From: Sphingomonadales bacterium
GTDB taxonomy: Bacteria; Pseudomonadota; Alphaproteobacteria; Sphingomonadales; Sphingomonadaceae
NCBI GenBank assembly: GCA_012032285.1
Contig: JAAURJ010000001.1
Coordinates: forward strand, 1-64,000
DNA: 64,000 nt
Reading direction: 5' to 3'
Position 1 is the stretch's first letter. The number at the start of each line of letters is the position of its first letter. A program made the translations under genes and the position numbers. This document shows positions 38,133 to 46,437 of the stretch, piece by piece. Below the pieces are notes generated by a model, which worked only from the letters and a program-made list of their open reading frames with translations, was not told where the DNA came from and did not search any database.

Positions 38133-39272
38133 ATGGTCAAACAGGTAGCAGGGGCTGCGGACCTGAAAGCCTTTGTCGAACTTCCCTACAGACTATATGC
38201 CGGAAATCCGAATTGGGTTCCGCCGTTAAAGGACGAAGTATATGCTCTGTTGACGCCCGGTAAAAATCCATGGTTTCAACATGGCGAGGCGCAATATTTT
38301 CTCGCCCTGCGTGGCGGCCGCGTTGTTGGCAGAATATCGGCGCATCTCGACCATCTTGCCCTTACCCAACCGCCCGAACAGGGCATGGGACCGGGCACCG
38401 GTTTTTGGGGCCTGTTTGAGGGGGAAGATAGTGAGATTTTTGCTGCGCTGATCAGCGCAGCGGAAGAGTGGCTGAAAACCAAGGGCATGAACCGCTCCAT
38501 GGGACCGGTCAGCCTGTCCATGTGGGATGAACCTGGACTACTTGTTTCAGGTCATGACCACCCGCCAACCGTGATGATGGGCTATAATTCTGCCGCCTAT
38601 GAACCATGGGTGGACGCCGCCGGGTATAAGGGGGTTGAGGATTTATATACCTATGCGCTGAAAATCGATGACGGCTTTCCTGAACTGACCAACCGGATTG
38701 TCGCTATGGGTGAAAAAAGCGGACGTATCCGCATCCGCAAGGTCGATAAAAGCCGCTTTGATGCCGAAGCCGCGCTGATCATCGGGATATTGAACGATGC
38801 TTGGTCGCAAAATTGGGGTTTTGTTCCCTTTACCGACGCCGAAATTGCCTATGCGGGAAAGAAGCTGAAGCCGCTGGTTTATGAAGACCTGATCCGAGTG
38901 GCCGAAATGGACGGAGAGCCGGTGGCTTTCATGATGACAATCCCGAATATCAATGAAAAACTAATAGGTTATGGCGGGTCATTATGGCCGTTAAACTGGG
39001 CGAAGCTGCTATGGTGGCTGCGCAGACCAAAGGCGCGGATTGTGCGCGTGCCGTTAATGGGTGTTGTGCAAAAACTTCAAGGGTCACGCATGGCGAGCCA
39101 GCTTGCTTTCATGCTGATCGAATATATCCGCCGCGACGCAATTGCCCGATATGGCACGACTCATGGCGAATTTGGCTGGGTCTTGTCGAGCAATGGGCCA
39201 ATGCGATCCGTCGGTGAAGCCGTCGGCGGCAAGGTCAATAAAATTTACCGCATTTTTGAAAGGTCTATTTGA
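38133..39272 (+). CDS. GNAT-like N-acyltransferase, candidate bacterial ceramide synthase
   Basis: The protein of about 379 residues starts VKQVAGAADLKAFVELPYRL, followed by YAGNPNWVPPLKDEVYALL and PGKNPWFQHGEAQYFLALRGG. This family was long annotated as dATP pyrophosphohydrolase, but the Caulobacter member is the bacterial ceramide synthase, which N-acylates the sphingoid base. It has two GNAT-like halves, the second with YGGSLWPLNWAKLLWW and RMASQLAFMLIEYI. The ATG at 38133 is chosen; an in-frame TTG at 38115 with GGGACGG before it is also possible. Its presence about 6 kb after spt supports a complete sphingolipid locus. Confidence 0.75.
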   Translation: MVKQVAGAADLKAFVELPYRLYAGNPNWVPPLKDEVYALLTPGKNPWFQHGEAQYFLALRGGRVVGRISAHLDHLALTQPPEQGMGPGTGFWGLFEGEDSEIFAALISAAEEWLKTKGMNRSMGPVSLSMWDEPGLLVSGHDHPPTVMMGYNSAAYEPWVDAAGYKGVEDLYTYALKIDDGFPELTNRIVAMGEKSGRIRIRKVDKSRFDAEAALIIGILNDAWSQNWGFVPFTDAEIAYAGKKLKPLVYEDLIRVAEMDGEPVAFMMTIPNINEKLIGYGGSLWPLNWAKLLWWLRRPKARIVRVPLMGVVQKLQGSRMASQLAFMLIEYIRRDAIARYGTTHGEFGWVLSSNGPMRSVGEAVGGKVNKIYRIFERSI

Positions 39273-39384
39273 TATAATTACTTAGCGGCGTTTGCGACAA
39301 AATTATACAATTTGGACATTGCGGGTTCTTGCCCGCATCCGCATCATCATGACGTCATTATTCCTTCTGTCATAAGGAGCCGTC

Positions 39385-40839
39385 ATGTCAATCGCAGCTG
39401 CCATTGCCCATAACCGTTTTGGATATGGCTTGCGCCCTGACGAAAAGCCTACCGGTAGCCCGAAACGTTTTTTGCTGGAGCAGCTAGAGCGCTTTGATCC
39501 CTCACCTCCTGCTATCTCTGCGCAGCCGAAAACCTATCAACTGGCCCAATCCTACGACGAATTCCTCCGTCAGGGCAAAAAAGAGAAGGAAGCTCGAAAA
39601 CCGCTGGGTCAGCAAGCGAATATAAAACAGGCCGGGCAGTCCGAGATTATGGATGGCCGCAAAATGGCACGGCGCACATTGCGTGATCATTATACCGAAG
39701 CCGGCAACGCCCGGCTCTTAACCGCAGTCCGCAGCGATACTGATTTTCCCGAAAGGCTGGTGCATTTTTGGTCCAACCATTTTGCCGTTTCGGCGGAAAA
39801 ACCGGTCGTCAATACTTTTGCCGGAGATTATGAATTTCGGGCCATCCGGCCTCATATTATGGGCAAATTTTCAGAGCTTCTTCGCGCGGCGGTAACCCAC
39901 CATGCCATGCTTTTCTATCTTGATCAGGTACAATCGGTTGGACCAGATAGTCCGCTTGCACGTCAAGTAAAAGAGCGCAGGGGCAGGAAATTCGGCCTGA
40001 ACGAAAATCTGGCACGCGAAGTTTTGGAACTGCATAGTCTTGGCGTGCGCACTGGTTATACGCAAGCCGACGTCACGGAACTCGCCCGCGGCCTAACCGG
40101 ATTTACCGTAGCCGGTTTTGCGAATGGACCGGCCCGCCGCTTTGTTCCCGAAACGGCGAAAGGCGGCGATACAGTGTTTCTGGATGCCATTCATCAACCC
40201 GGCACACGTCAGCTTTTGGGCAAAAGCTATACACAGACGGGCCGTGCTCAGGTTGAGGCTATGTTATCGGATTTGTCGGTGCATCCGGCAACAGCCAAGC
40301 ATATAGCGACGAAATTGGCGCGGCATTTTGTATCCGATACGCCGCCCGCTTCGCTCATAACAAAACTGGAAAAAAGCTTTCTGGAAACAGGCGGCGATCT
40401 GCCCTCCATTTACCGTGCTCTGGTCGAATCAGAGGAGTGCTGGCCAAAACTTTGGGAACCGGCGTGGGCAAAATTCAAATCTCCATGGGATTGGACCATA
40501 TCGTCATTTCGCGCTTTGAATATGAAAGAGCTGCCCCAAAATACCAATGTGGCAATGACAATGCGGCAGATGGGCCATCCGGTTTGGCAACCTGAATCGC
40601 CGGCGGGTTTTCCGGATAATATGGCACAATGGGCAGGTGGAGCAGCGCTGTTGCGCCGGTTTGAAATTGCACAGCGGATTGCAAGGATGAACCGGGAAAG
40701 GGCGGATGCCCGGATTTTGGCGCCGCAGCTTCTCCCCGGAGTGCTGAGCGCCCACACCGCAGAAAGCATCGCGCGGGCAGAAAGCCCGATGCAAGGGCTT
40801 TCGCTTCTCCTTATTTCGCCCGAATTTTTGCGAAGGTAA
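39385..40839 (+). CDS. DUF1800 domain protein
   Basis: This 484-residue protein has the DUF1800 hallmarks: an N-terminal HNRFGYGLRPDEKP motif, LVHFWSNHFAVS, REVLELHSLGVRTGYTQADV and DVTELARGLTGFTV, and a C-terminal region with GHPVWQPESPAGFPD. DUF1800 proteins are large, helical and of unknown function; they almost always occur with a DUF1501 protein, as here (6 nt downstream). No signal peptide is evident. AAGGAG is at 39375-39380. The pair looks like an operon. Confidence 0.88.
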   Translation: MSIAAAIAHNRFGYGLRPDEKPTGSPKRFLLEQLERFDPSPPAISAQPKTYQLAQSYDEFLRQGKKEKEARKPLGQQANIKQAGQSEIMDGRKMARRTLRDHYTEAGNARLLTAVRSDTDFPERLVHFWSNHFAVSAEKPVVNTFAGDYEFRAIRPHIMGKFSELLRAAVTHHAMLFYLDQVQSVGPDSPLARQVKERRGRKFGLNENLAREVLELHSLGVRTGYTQADVTELARGLTGFTVAGFANGPARRFVPETAKGGDTVFLDAIHQPGTRQLLGKSYTQTGRAQVEAMLSDLSVHPATAKHIATKLARHFVSDTPPASLITKLEKSFLETGGDLPSIYRALVESEECWPKLWEPAWAKFKSPWDWTISSFRALNMKELPQNTNVAMTMRQMGHPVWQPESPAGFPDNMAQWAGGAALLRRFEIAQRIARMNRERADARILAPQLLPGVLSAHTAESIARAESPMQGLSLLLISPEFLRR

Positions 40840-40844
40840 ATATC

Positions 40845-41966
40845 ATGTTGAATCGCAGATATATATTGGCAGGCGGCCTTTCGGCATTCGCTCTGGGCGG
40901 ATTTGTGCCGCAGGTGAGCTTTGCTGCAGCGGCAACCAACAGACATTTTATTTTCCTTCTGCAGCGCGGGGCCGCCGACGGCCTTGCGACAGTGGCCCCC
41001 ACAGGCGACCCCGACTTTCTGCGTGCCAGAGGCGATCTTGCAGCTGAAGCCATGCAAGGCACGAAACTGGATGATTTTTTTGCCCTTCATCCCAAAATGA
41101 CCGGGGCAGCGGCACTATTTGCAAGCCGGGAGGCGAGTTTTGTCCATGCAGTAGCATCCTCGACCCGCGACAGATCCCATTTTGATGCGCAAAACCTGAT
41201 CGAATCGGGCGGCTTGAAACCTTATGCGCGCAAGGATGGGTGGATGAACCGCCTGCTGACTTTATTGCCGAATGGTCAGAATAAAGCCATTGCGATTGCC
41301 CCTTCTTTGCCACTTATCCTGCGGGGTAATGCAGGGGCAAGCAGCTATGAACCTTCGCGTAGTGCCGGACCGGATGATGACTTCACGCACCGGGTCAGCG
41401 CACTTTACGCTGAGGATACGCAGCTTTCGAATCTTTGGGAAGATGCCGTGCGCACCGGTATGATGGCAGGCAAACCCGACACGAACGAACGCGGCGAAGC
41501 GGCATCTGCAAAAATGGTGGCCGGTTTGATGCAGGGTCCAGATGCGGCAAGGATCGTGATGCTCGACAGTAATGGCTGGGATACGCACAGCAGCCAAAGC
41601 GCTAGGCTGGGCAATATGCTGTCCCGCACAGACCGGTTTGTTACCGCCCTAAAGACCGAAATGGGGTCCGATTGGCAGAAATGCCTAGTCATCATCGCCA
41701 CCGAATTTGGCCGCACCGTCGCGTTTAACGGTACCAAAGGGACCGATCATGGCACCGCAAGCGCCGCCATGCTGTTCGGAGGCAATTTACAACATCCCGG
41801 TAAGGTCATCGCCGATTGGCCAGGGTTAAATGCCACTAGTCTTTACGAAGGCCGCGATTTGAAGGCAACGATGCGGTTTGACCATATGATCAGCGATGCT
41901 CTTGCCCACCATTTCACGCTTGATCCGGTTTTAACACGGCGAACTTTATTTCCCGATCTGATTTAA
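40845..41966 (+). CDS. DUF1501 protein with probable Tat signal
   Basis: The 373-residue protein begins MLNRRYILAGGLSAFALGGF, with RRYIL as a twin-arginine-like motif and a hydrophobic segment, so export by Tat is likely. The body shows DUF1501/sulfatase-like features: FIFLLQRGAADGL, HAVASSTRDRSHFDAQN, NGWDTHSSQSARL and an alkaline-phosphatase-type metal site in VIIATEFGRTVAFNGTKGTDHG. The fold is predicted to resemble alkaline phosphatase, but no activity is known. It forms a pair with the DUF1800 protein and is followed by a hairpin shared with the convergent gene. Confidence 0.88.
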   Translation: MLNRRYILAGGLSAFALGGFVPQVSFAAAATNRHFIFLLQRGAADGLATVAPTGDPDFLRARGDLAAEAMQGTKLDDFFALHPKMTGAAALFASREASFVHAVASSTRDRSHFDAQNLIESGGLKPYARKDGWMNRLLTLLPNGQNKAIAIAPSLPLILRGNAGASSYEPSRSAGPDDDFTHRVSALYAEDTQLSNLWEDAVRTGMMAGKPDTNERGEAASAKMVAGLMQGPDAARIVMLDSNGWDTHSSQSARLGNMLSRTDRFVTALKTEMGSDWQKCLVIIATEFGRTVAFNGTKGTDHGTASAAMLFGGNLQHPGKVIADWPGLNATSLYEGRDLKATMRFDHMISDALAHHFTLDPVLTRRTLFPDLI

Positions 41967-41971
41967 CCGGA

Positions 41972-42008
41972 TAAAAATCCCGCCGCCTATTTTTAGCGGC
42001 GGCGGGAT
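41972..42008 (-). terminator. Terminator for the convergent membrane protein gene
   Basis: ATCCCGCCGCC pairs perfectly (11 bp) with GGCGGCGGGAT around a loop of about 10 nt. On the minus strand the stem is followed by TTTTTAT, so it ends the leftward transcript of 42020-42445. On the plus strand there is no T tract. Confidence 0.8.
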
Positions 42009-42019
42009 GATAAGCTGTT

Positions 42020-42445
42020 TCACCTCAATATGCTGTCCTGCTTTGTGGTGCGAGCGGGCGAAACCGGAGCAGGCGGCGGATCATACGGCATTTGTTGATG
42101 GATCCAGTCGGCCACTTTGCGGCCGTGCCGGGTGACCGCCCCCATGTTGAAGAAATGCATCGCGCCCAAAACCAATGTCGCAATGCCGACATACCAGCCA
42201 AGGAAGCGCATCATTTCCGCTATATTTTGCGGCTCACCGGCGGTGCTGAGCGCCAGCGCGATGAAACCGAAATTGACAAGATAAAATCCGACAACCAGCA
42301 AATGATTGACGCTGGTCGCCAATTCCTCATCATGGCCGAAACAGCGGACCAGATAGACTTTGCCATTATGCGACAAGGTAAACGCGACCCAGATGGTCAT
42401 CGTAATCGCAATGGCGAGATAAATGCAATAAGCTGCGACAGTCAT
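42020..42445 (-). CDS. Small integral membrane protein of unknown function
   Basis: This 141-residue protein has three or four hydrophobic segments: YCIYLAIAITMTIWVAFTL, LLVVGFYLVNFGFIALAL and FLGWYVGIATLVLGAMHFF. The C-terminus is cytoplasmic and polar (HGRKVADWIHQQM, PPPAPVSP). A conserved-looking LVRCFGHDEELATSVNHL loop lies between helices 1 and 2. I recognise no family. It lies about 130 nt downstream of a GbsR-type regulator on the same strand, so it may be its target. Confidence 0.7.
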   Translation of the reverse strand: MTVAAYCIYLAIAITMTIWVAFTLSHNGKVYLVRCFGHDEELATSVNHLLVVGFYLVNFGFIALALSTAGEPQNIAEMMRFLGWYVGIATLVLGAMHFFNMGAVTRHGRKVADWIHQQMPYDPPPAPVSPARTTKQDSILR

Positions 42446-42575
42446 TATACTATCCTTTCTGTAAATTCTGTAATAAATGGAAATGTTGAATATGGTAAGA
42501 TACAGGCGGCATTTTTTGTTCCTCTACGATTTGCGATGCGTTGCTACAGCGGCTTTTGTGCCTAAAGCTTAGGCC

Positions 42576-43118
42576 CTAATCCTTTGACGATCCGGGTATG
42601 AAGCGGGTGATTTTCGAACCCAGCTTCATCAATTTGACCAATGTGTTCTTGTTGATCCGGCGGACTTCATCATACCAGTTGGACAGGGTGGAGATAAATT
42701 CATGCATCCGGCTTATGCGTTCGCGCACATGGGTGGGTAGCTGTTTGTTGCTCCCCATTCGCTCCTGAAGTTCGGCCAGCTTGGCGATTGTGGGATCAAT
42801 TTCGCGCCGCTTTCGTTCGGCGGCGAGCGCCATGAACAAATCCCATAGCTCGGTTTCTGCGACAAAATGGTCGCGCCGGTCCCCCGCGATATGCGTGCGG
42901 CGGACGATACCATAAGCTTGTAATTCCTTTAGCGAATTGGACACGTTGGACCGGGCCAGATCGAGCGCACTGCAAATCGCCTCTGCATCCAATGGTTGAT
43001 CGGACAGATAGAGCAGCGCATGAACCTGCGCCATGGAGCGGTTCGCACCCCAATGCGTGCCCATTTCCCCCCAATGAAGGATGAAGTCCATGGCTTCGGG
43101 ATATTTTTCTACGCCCAT
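42576..43118 (-). CDS. GbsR/MarR family transcriptional regulator
   Basis: The 180-residue protein has the GbsR-type winged helix: GTHWGANRSMAQVHALLYLS, then LDAEAICSALDLARSNVSNSLKELQAYGIVRRTHIAGDRRDHF (in part), with the recognition helix in RSNVSNSLKELQ. The C-terminal helices mediate dimerisation. GbsR proteins respond to choline and other osmolytes in Bacillus, but no betaine genes are here. The downstream membrane protein gene is a likely target. The 5' region to soxR (43119-43214) contains the AT-rich TTTCTGTTTTTACAGAAA dyad, a possible operator. Confidence 0.85.
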   Translation of the reverse strand: MGVEKYPEAMDFILHWGEMGTHWGANRSMAQVHALLYLSDQPLDAEAICSALDLARSNVSNSLKELQAYGIVRRTHIAGDRRDHFVAETELWDLFMALAAERKRREIDPTIAKLAELQERMGSNKQLPTHVRERISRMHEFISTLSNWYDEVRRINKNTLVKLMKLGSKITRFIPGSSKD

Positions 43119-43138
43119 TTTCTATGTCCGCTTCGAAT

Positions 43139-43172
43139 CAATTTCCTATATTTCTGTTTTTACAGAAATTGA
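43139..43172. promoter_or_regulatory. Dyad upstream of the GbsR-like gene
   Basis: TTTCTGTTTTTACAGAAA (18 nt, TTTCTG and CAGAAA around a short spacer) lies about 35 nt upstream of the regulator start. Symmetry and position fit an autoregulatory operator; the protein that binds it is inferred. Confidence 0.45.
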
Positions 43173-43214
43173 GATAATTGTCAATGTGCATTTGAATCAC
43201 AGTCTGAATTGCGT

Positions 43215-43667
43215 TCATTCATACCGGTCGCCCATGGTATAGCGCGGCCCTGCGCCATATTGGGCCGCCTTGTCGCCGCGATTATAAAGGGCGCATTTTT
43301 TCAAAGACAAACAACCGCACCCTATGCAACCGTCCAGATTTTCGCGTGTCTGCTGCAGTCGTTTGATCTGTTCATCCAAAGATTGACGCAAGCGACCACC
43401 GATTTTCTGCCAATCTTTTTGTCCCGGTGTGCGGCCATGGGGCAGGCCGGACAGCTCCTCCTTTATCTCCTTCATGGTCATGCCCAATTGCTGTGCGATC
43501 AGGATGAAGGACAGGCGGCGGATATCGCTGCGTAAAAATTGCCGCTGATTACCGCTGCTGCGCATCACATCAATCAGGCCCTTTGCCTCATAGAAACGGA
43601 TGGCCGAGACCGAAAGCCCGGTCCGCGCCGCAAGTTCGCCGATTGAAAGCCTGTCCCTGCTGTGCAT
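43215..43667 (-). CDS. soxR: Redox-sensitive transcriptional activator SoxR
   Basis: The 150-residue MerR-family protein starts at the ATG ending at 43665 with AAGGGA eight bases upstream. The N-terminal HTH reads RLSIGELAARTGLSVSAIRFYEAKGL. A dimerisation helix follows, then the 2Fe-2S cluster motif CIGCGCLSLKKC near the C-terminus, which distinguishes SoxR from other MerR proteins. SoxR responds to superoxide or redox-cycling compounds. A VOC-family gene is transcribed divergently about 106 nt away, with an inverted repeat in between, so it is a likely SoxR target. soxS is not seen and is not expected outside enterics. Confidence 0.93.
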   Translation of the reverse strand: MHSRDRLSIGELAARTGLSVSAIRFYEAKGLIDVMRSSGNQRQFLRSDIRRLSFILIAQQLGMTMKEIKEELSGLPHGRTPGQKDWQKIGGRLRQSLDEQIKRLQQTRENLDGCIGCGCLSLKKCALYNRGDKAAQYGAGPRYTMGDRYE

Positions 43668-43689
43668 ATGACATTCCCTTAAATAATAC

Positions 43690-43707
43690 CTTGACCTCAA
43701 TCTAGGT
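43690..43707. promoter_or_regulatory. Possible SoxR box between soxR and the VOC gene
   Basis: ACCTCAATCTAGGT has ACCT and AGGT arms around six bases, resembling the CCTCAAG-type dyad bound by SoxR. It overlaps a TTGACC element (43691-43696), as in MerR-type promoters. A matching -10 element is not clear. Confidence 0.4.
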
Positions 43708-43773
43708 TTAGCTTGCACAACAGGCAAGTCGTGATTCGATATTGATGAACGCGGCAAGGATAGGAGACAGGAC

Positions 43774-44172
43774 ATGAGCAATAACATCATCGAACATATC
43801 AACCTGACCGTGCGCGATCCCGACCGGATGGCGGCTTTCCTGATCGACATTTTTGGCTGGCATATCAGATGGAGCGGGCCGTCCATGGCGGGCGGCTATA
43901 CCGTTCATGTTGGTACCGAAAACTGCTATATCGCCCTTTATACAAAGCGCGGGCAAAACTATACTGACGATCAATTTATAAAAGGCAGGCCGTTCAACCA
44001 TATCGCCATTGTTGTAGAGGATCTGGCCGCAATAGACGCAAAGGTCACCGCCGCCGGCCTGATCCCATTTGGCCATGATGATTATGACCCGGGGCGGCGG
44101 TTTTACTTTTACGATTTTGACGGCATAGAATTTGAAATTGTCAGTTATTCAGGGGCAAGCGGCAAGGGATGA
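43774..44172 (+). CDS. VOC family (glyoxalase/dioxygenase fold) protein
   Basis: The 132-residue protein has one VOC domain: IIEHINLTVRDPDRMAAFLID at the N-terminus with the His metal ligand, a second HIAIVVEDL and a Glu ligand in FEIVSYSG. It binds a divalent metal and could detoxify an aldehyde, an antibiotic or a redox-active compound. Divergent from soxR with a likely SoxR box between them, so it is probably part of a redox response. A ribosome binding site AGGAGA is at 43758-43763. Confidence 0.82.
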   Translation: MSNNIIEHINLTVRDPDRMAAFLIDIFGWHIRWSGPSMAGGYTVHVGTENCYIALYTKRGQNYTDDQFIKGRPFNHIAIVVEDLAAIDAKVTAAGLIPFGHDDYDPGRRFYFYDFDGIEFEIVSYSGASGKG

Positions 44173-44190
44173 TTCGGTTCCTCTTCGCCC

Positions 44191-44544
44191 TTATCCTGCA
44201 TCTGCTTCGGCTGTCTGGGCTTCAACCTGCGTGGTCAGGTTCAACCCCACCGCACCTGTCAGGATCATCGCAATACAGGCCATTTGCAATATGCTTAGAT
44301 TCTGTTTGAAAATAATCCAACCGATAAGCGCTATGGCCAGGATACCCACACCGGACCATATGGCATAGGCAACACCAACCGGGATTTTGGTGATCGCAAT
44401 GGCAAGAAAGGCAAAACACACCCAATAACAAGCAATTGATGCCGCCCCTATGCCCCAGCGGGTGAAACCGTCAGAGGCTTTCAAAAGGCTGGTTCCGGCT
44501 ATTTCAAAGATAATGGCAATCGCCAGCAATATCCATGCGTTCAT
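44191..44544 (-). CDS. Small multidrug resistance (SMR/EmrE-type) transporter
   Basis: This 117-residue protein has four helices. The first carries the essential Glu in AIIFEIAGTSLLKAS (Glu14 in EmrE), then YWVCFAFLAIAITKIPVGVAYAIWSG, and IALIGWIIFKQNLS and MACIAMILTGAVGLNL. SMR proteins work as dimers and exchange protons for cationic drugs. The YAIWSGVGI motif is typical of the EmrE/QacE branch. It lies 27 nt downstream of the TipAS-type MerR regulator on the same strand, so the two are probably a drug-response operon. Confidence 0.9.
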   Translation of the reverse strand: MNAWILLAIAIIFEIAGTSLLKASDGFTRWGIGAASIACYWVCFAFLAIAITKIPVGVAYAIWSGVGILAIALIGWIIFKQNLSILQMACIAMILTGAVGLNLTTQVEAQTAEADAG

Positions 44545-44571
44545 AATTGATCCTTTTACTAATAATGGTCC

Positions 44572-45384
44572 CTATTTTCCTGTCTTCATCCATGTAGGAA
44601 CAGGGCCAATATCCTTGCCAGCCGCTATCGCGGCCTGTGTCGCGGCCGATATAAAATTCCACACTGTGGATGAAAATCCGGTATCAACCCGCCCTTCCCA
44701 TTTGGGCATTTCGGCATAGAAATTCCGTGTCCCTTCCCACATTTCCTGCGTGGCGATCTTGGTAAAGGGTTCGAGCAAGGTGAACCATTCACGGACAAAG
44801 GCCAACGCTTCGTCGCTTTCAGGGTCAAGAGGCAGCGCCGCCTCAATCCGGGCACTCAAATCCTTCCACTGCGCCAGATATTCTTCCTGACTGAACAGTC
44901 CGTTCAGCGGCTGCGTTTGTTCCAACCAACGCGCCTGCTCCTCAGCCGTATAATATTCGCCGATCAGCTCTTTCCAATTATTTTCCTGTTTCATTATCCT
45001 GTCTCCACTTTCAATCAGCGAGCAGAAAGTCTCGGCATCAAGCGGCTCGCCTCGGCTGATGCGGGACATTGCGATATGGATGACGGCCTGCGCCTTTTTA
45101 ACCTGCGCGGCTTCCTCATCCAGCATTTTAAGCTGAGCCTCAAGCATGACGGCAAGGTCAACTTGCCGCCCTTCGAAAAGCTTTTTCATCTGCACAAGCG
45201 TCAGACCTGCGTGTTTCAACAATGTTATCTGGTGCAAACGGGCCAGTTCGGCGGCACCGTAATAGCGTGCCCCCGATGCGGTGCGGACAGGCATCACGAG
45301 ACCCTTTGCCTCGTAAAAACGCAAAGCCCGGCTGGAAAGGCCAGTCTTTTTGACGACATCGCTGATGTTCAACGAATCACTCAT
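44572..45384 (-). CDS. MerR family regulator with TipAS-type ligand domain
   Basis: The 270-residue protein begins with a MerR HTH, LNISDVVKKTGLSSRALRFYEAKGLV, and a dimerisation coiled coil (LFEGRQVDLAVMLEAQLKML). The C-terminal 140 residues (EYYTAEEQARWLEQTQPL, AFVREWFTLLEPFTKIATQEMW) look like the TipAS domain, which in Streptomyces binds thiopeptide antibiotics covalently. Here the ligand is unknown. Downstream is an SMR pump and upstream a peptide-type ABC transporter, both reasonable targets. An autoregulatory dyad lies upstream. Confidence 0.83.
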   Translation of the reverse strand: MSDSLNISDVVKKTGLSSRALRFYEAKGLVMPVRTASGARYYGAAELARLHQITLLKHAGLTLVQMKKLFEGRQVDLAVMLEAQLKMLDEEAAQVKKAQAVIHIAMSRISRGEPLDAETFCSLIESGDRIMKQENNWKELIGEYYTAEEQARWLEQTQPLNGLFSQEEYLAQWKDLSARIEAALPLDPESDEALAFVREWFTLLEPFTKIATQEMWEGTRNFYAEMPKWEGRVDTGFSSTVWNFISAATQAAIAAGKDIGPVPTWMKTGK

Positions 45385-45398
45385 AATGACCTTATGCC

Positions 45399-45422
45399 CC
45401 TTGACCCTGCGTCAACTTCAAG
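45399..45422 (-). promoter_or_regulatory. MerR-type operator and promoter upstream of the TipAS regulator
   Basis: The 23-base site 45400-45422 begins CTTGA and ends TCAAG, with an inner TTGAC-CCTGC-GTCAA dyad. On the minus strand TTGAAG (-35) and CATAAG (-10) are separated by 19 bases, the overlong spacing that MerR regulators correct. The start codon follows closely. Confidence 0.55.
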
Positions 45423-45475
45423 CGCAAAATATTTCTCCGCTCGACATTACCCTTCTTGCTTGGCATCAAAAGCAT

Positions 45476-46398
45476 ATGACCCGCCTGATCCTGCGACGCT
45501 TGATGACCGCTATTCCGACCTTGCTGGCGATCATCATCATGTCCTTTTTGCTTATGCGTTTTGCGCCGGGCGGACCGTTTGATGGCGAACTCCCCTTGGC
45601 CGCGGAAACAAGGGCGGCGCTGGAAAGCGCGTATGGACTGGATAAATCCTTGGGCGAACAGCTGCTGCTTTATCTCGGCCGGCTGGTGCAGGGTGATTTC
45701 GGTCCCAGCCTTGTCTACCGCGACTTCACTGTGACCGAGCTGATTGCACAAAGCCTGCCGGTATCGCTGCTGCTTGGCGCTTTGGCGCTGATGCTGGCGA
45801 GTTTTTGGGTATAACGGCGGGGCTATGGGCAGCGCTGCGTGCGGGTAAATGGCAGGATCAGGCGCTAATGCTCACCGCCAGCATTGCTGACCGCGCTCCC
45901 CACTTTTGTCACCGGTCCTCTGCTTTGCTTTGATATTTGGGCTATTGGCTTGGCTGGTTCCCCGTATCAGGGCAGGGTGCGGGCTATGGCTGGCTGGTGC
46001 TACCGGTAACAGCGCTTGCCTTGCCGGTCGCAGGCGCCATCGCAAAGCTTGCACGGGCGGGGCTGGCCGAAATATTGGGGCAGGATCATATCCGCGCCGC
46101 CAGAGCAAGGGGGCTTGCGCCTTTGACCCTTTTGCGCCGTCATGCCCTGCGTCCCGCGCTGGTGCCGGTGGCGAGCTATTTGGGTCCAGCGGCGGCAGGA
46201 TTGCTGACGGGTGCCGTAGTGATTGAAACCATATTCGGCCTGCCGGGGCTAGGACGCTATTTTGTCCAAGGGGCGCTGAACCGGGATTATCCTTTGGTTT
46301 TGGGCGTGGTGACGCTTTATGCCGGACTGATCCTATTGTTCAACCTGTTTGCCGATCTGATCTATGGCTGGCTCGACCCCCGAATGCGGGAGGCGTAA
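45476..46398 (+). CDS. Peptide-type ABC transporter permease (OppB/DppB), four indels
   Basis: The N-terminus MTRLILRRLMTAIPTLLAI and the loop LLMRFAPGGPFDGE are typical of OppB/DppB, and the C-terminal ETIFGLPGLGRYFVQGAL is the EAA-loop region with the final NRDYPLVLG. Four small indels occur between 45802 and 45941: a missing T in a T run, an extra base near 45886, an extra T near 45923-45925 and an extra G near 45939-45941. After correction the frame gives ITAGLWAALRAGKWQDQAL, TALPTFVTGPLLALIFGYW and PVSGQGAGYGWLVLPV, about 306 residues, the normal OppB length. The clustering is unusual for random sequencing error. First gene of the transporter operon. Confidence 0.8.
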
Positions 46399-46437
46399 AG
46401 CTATGGGCCATAGCATTTATAATAGGTGCGGCTGCTG

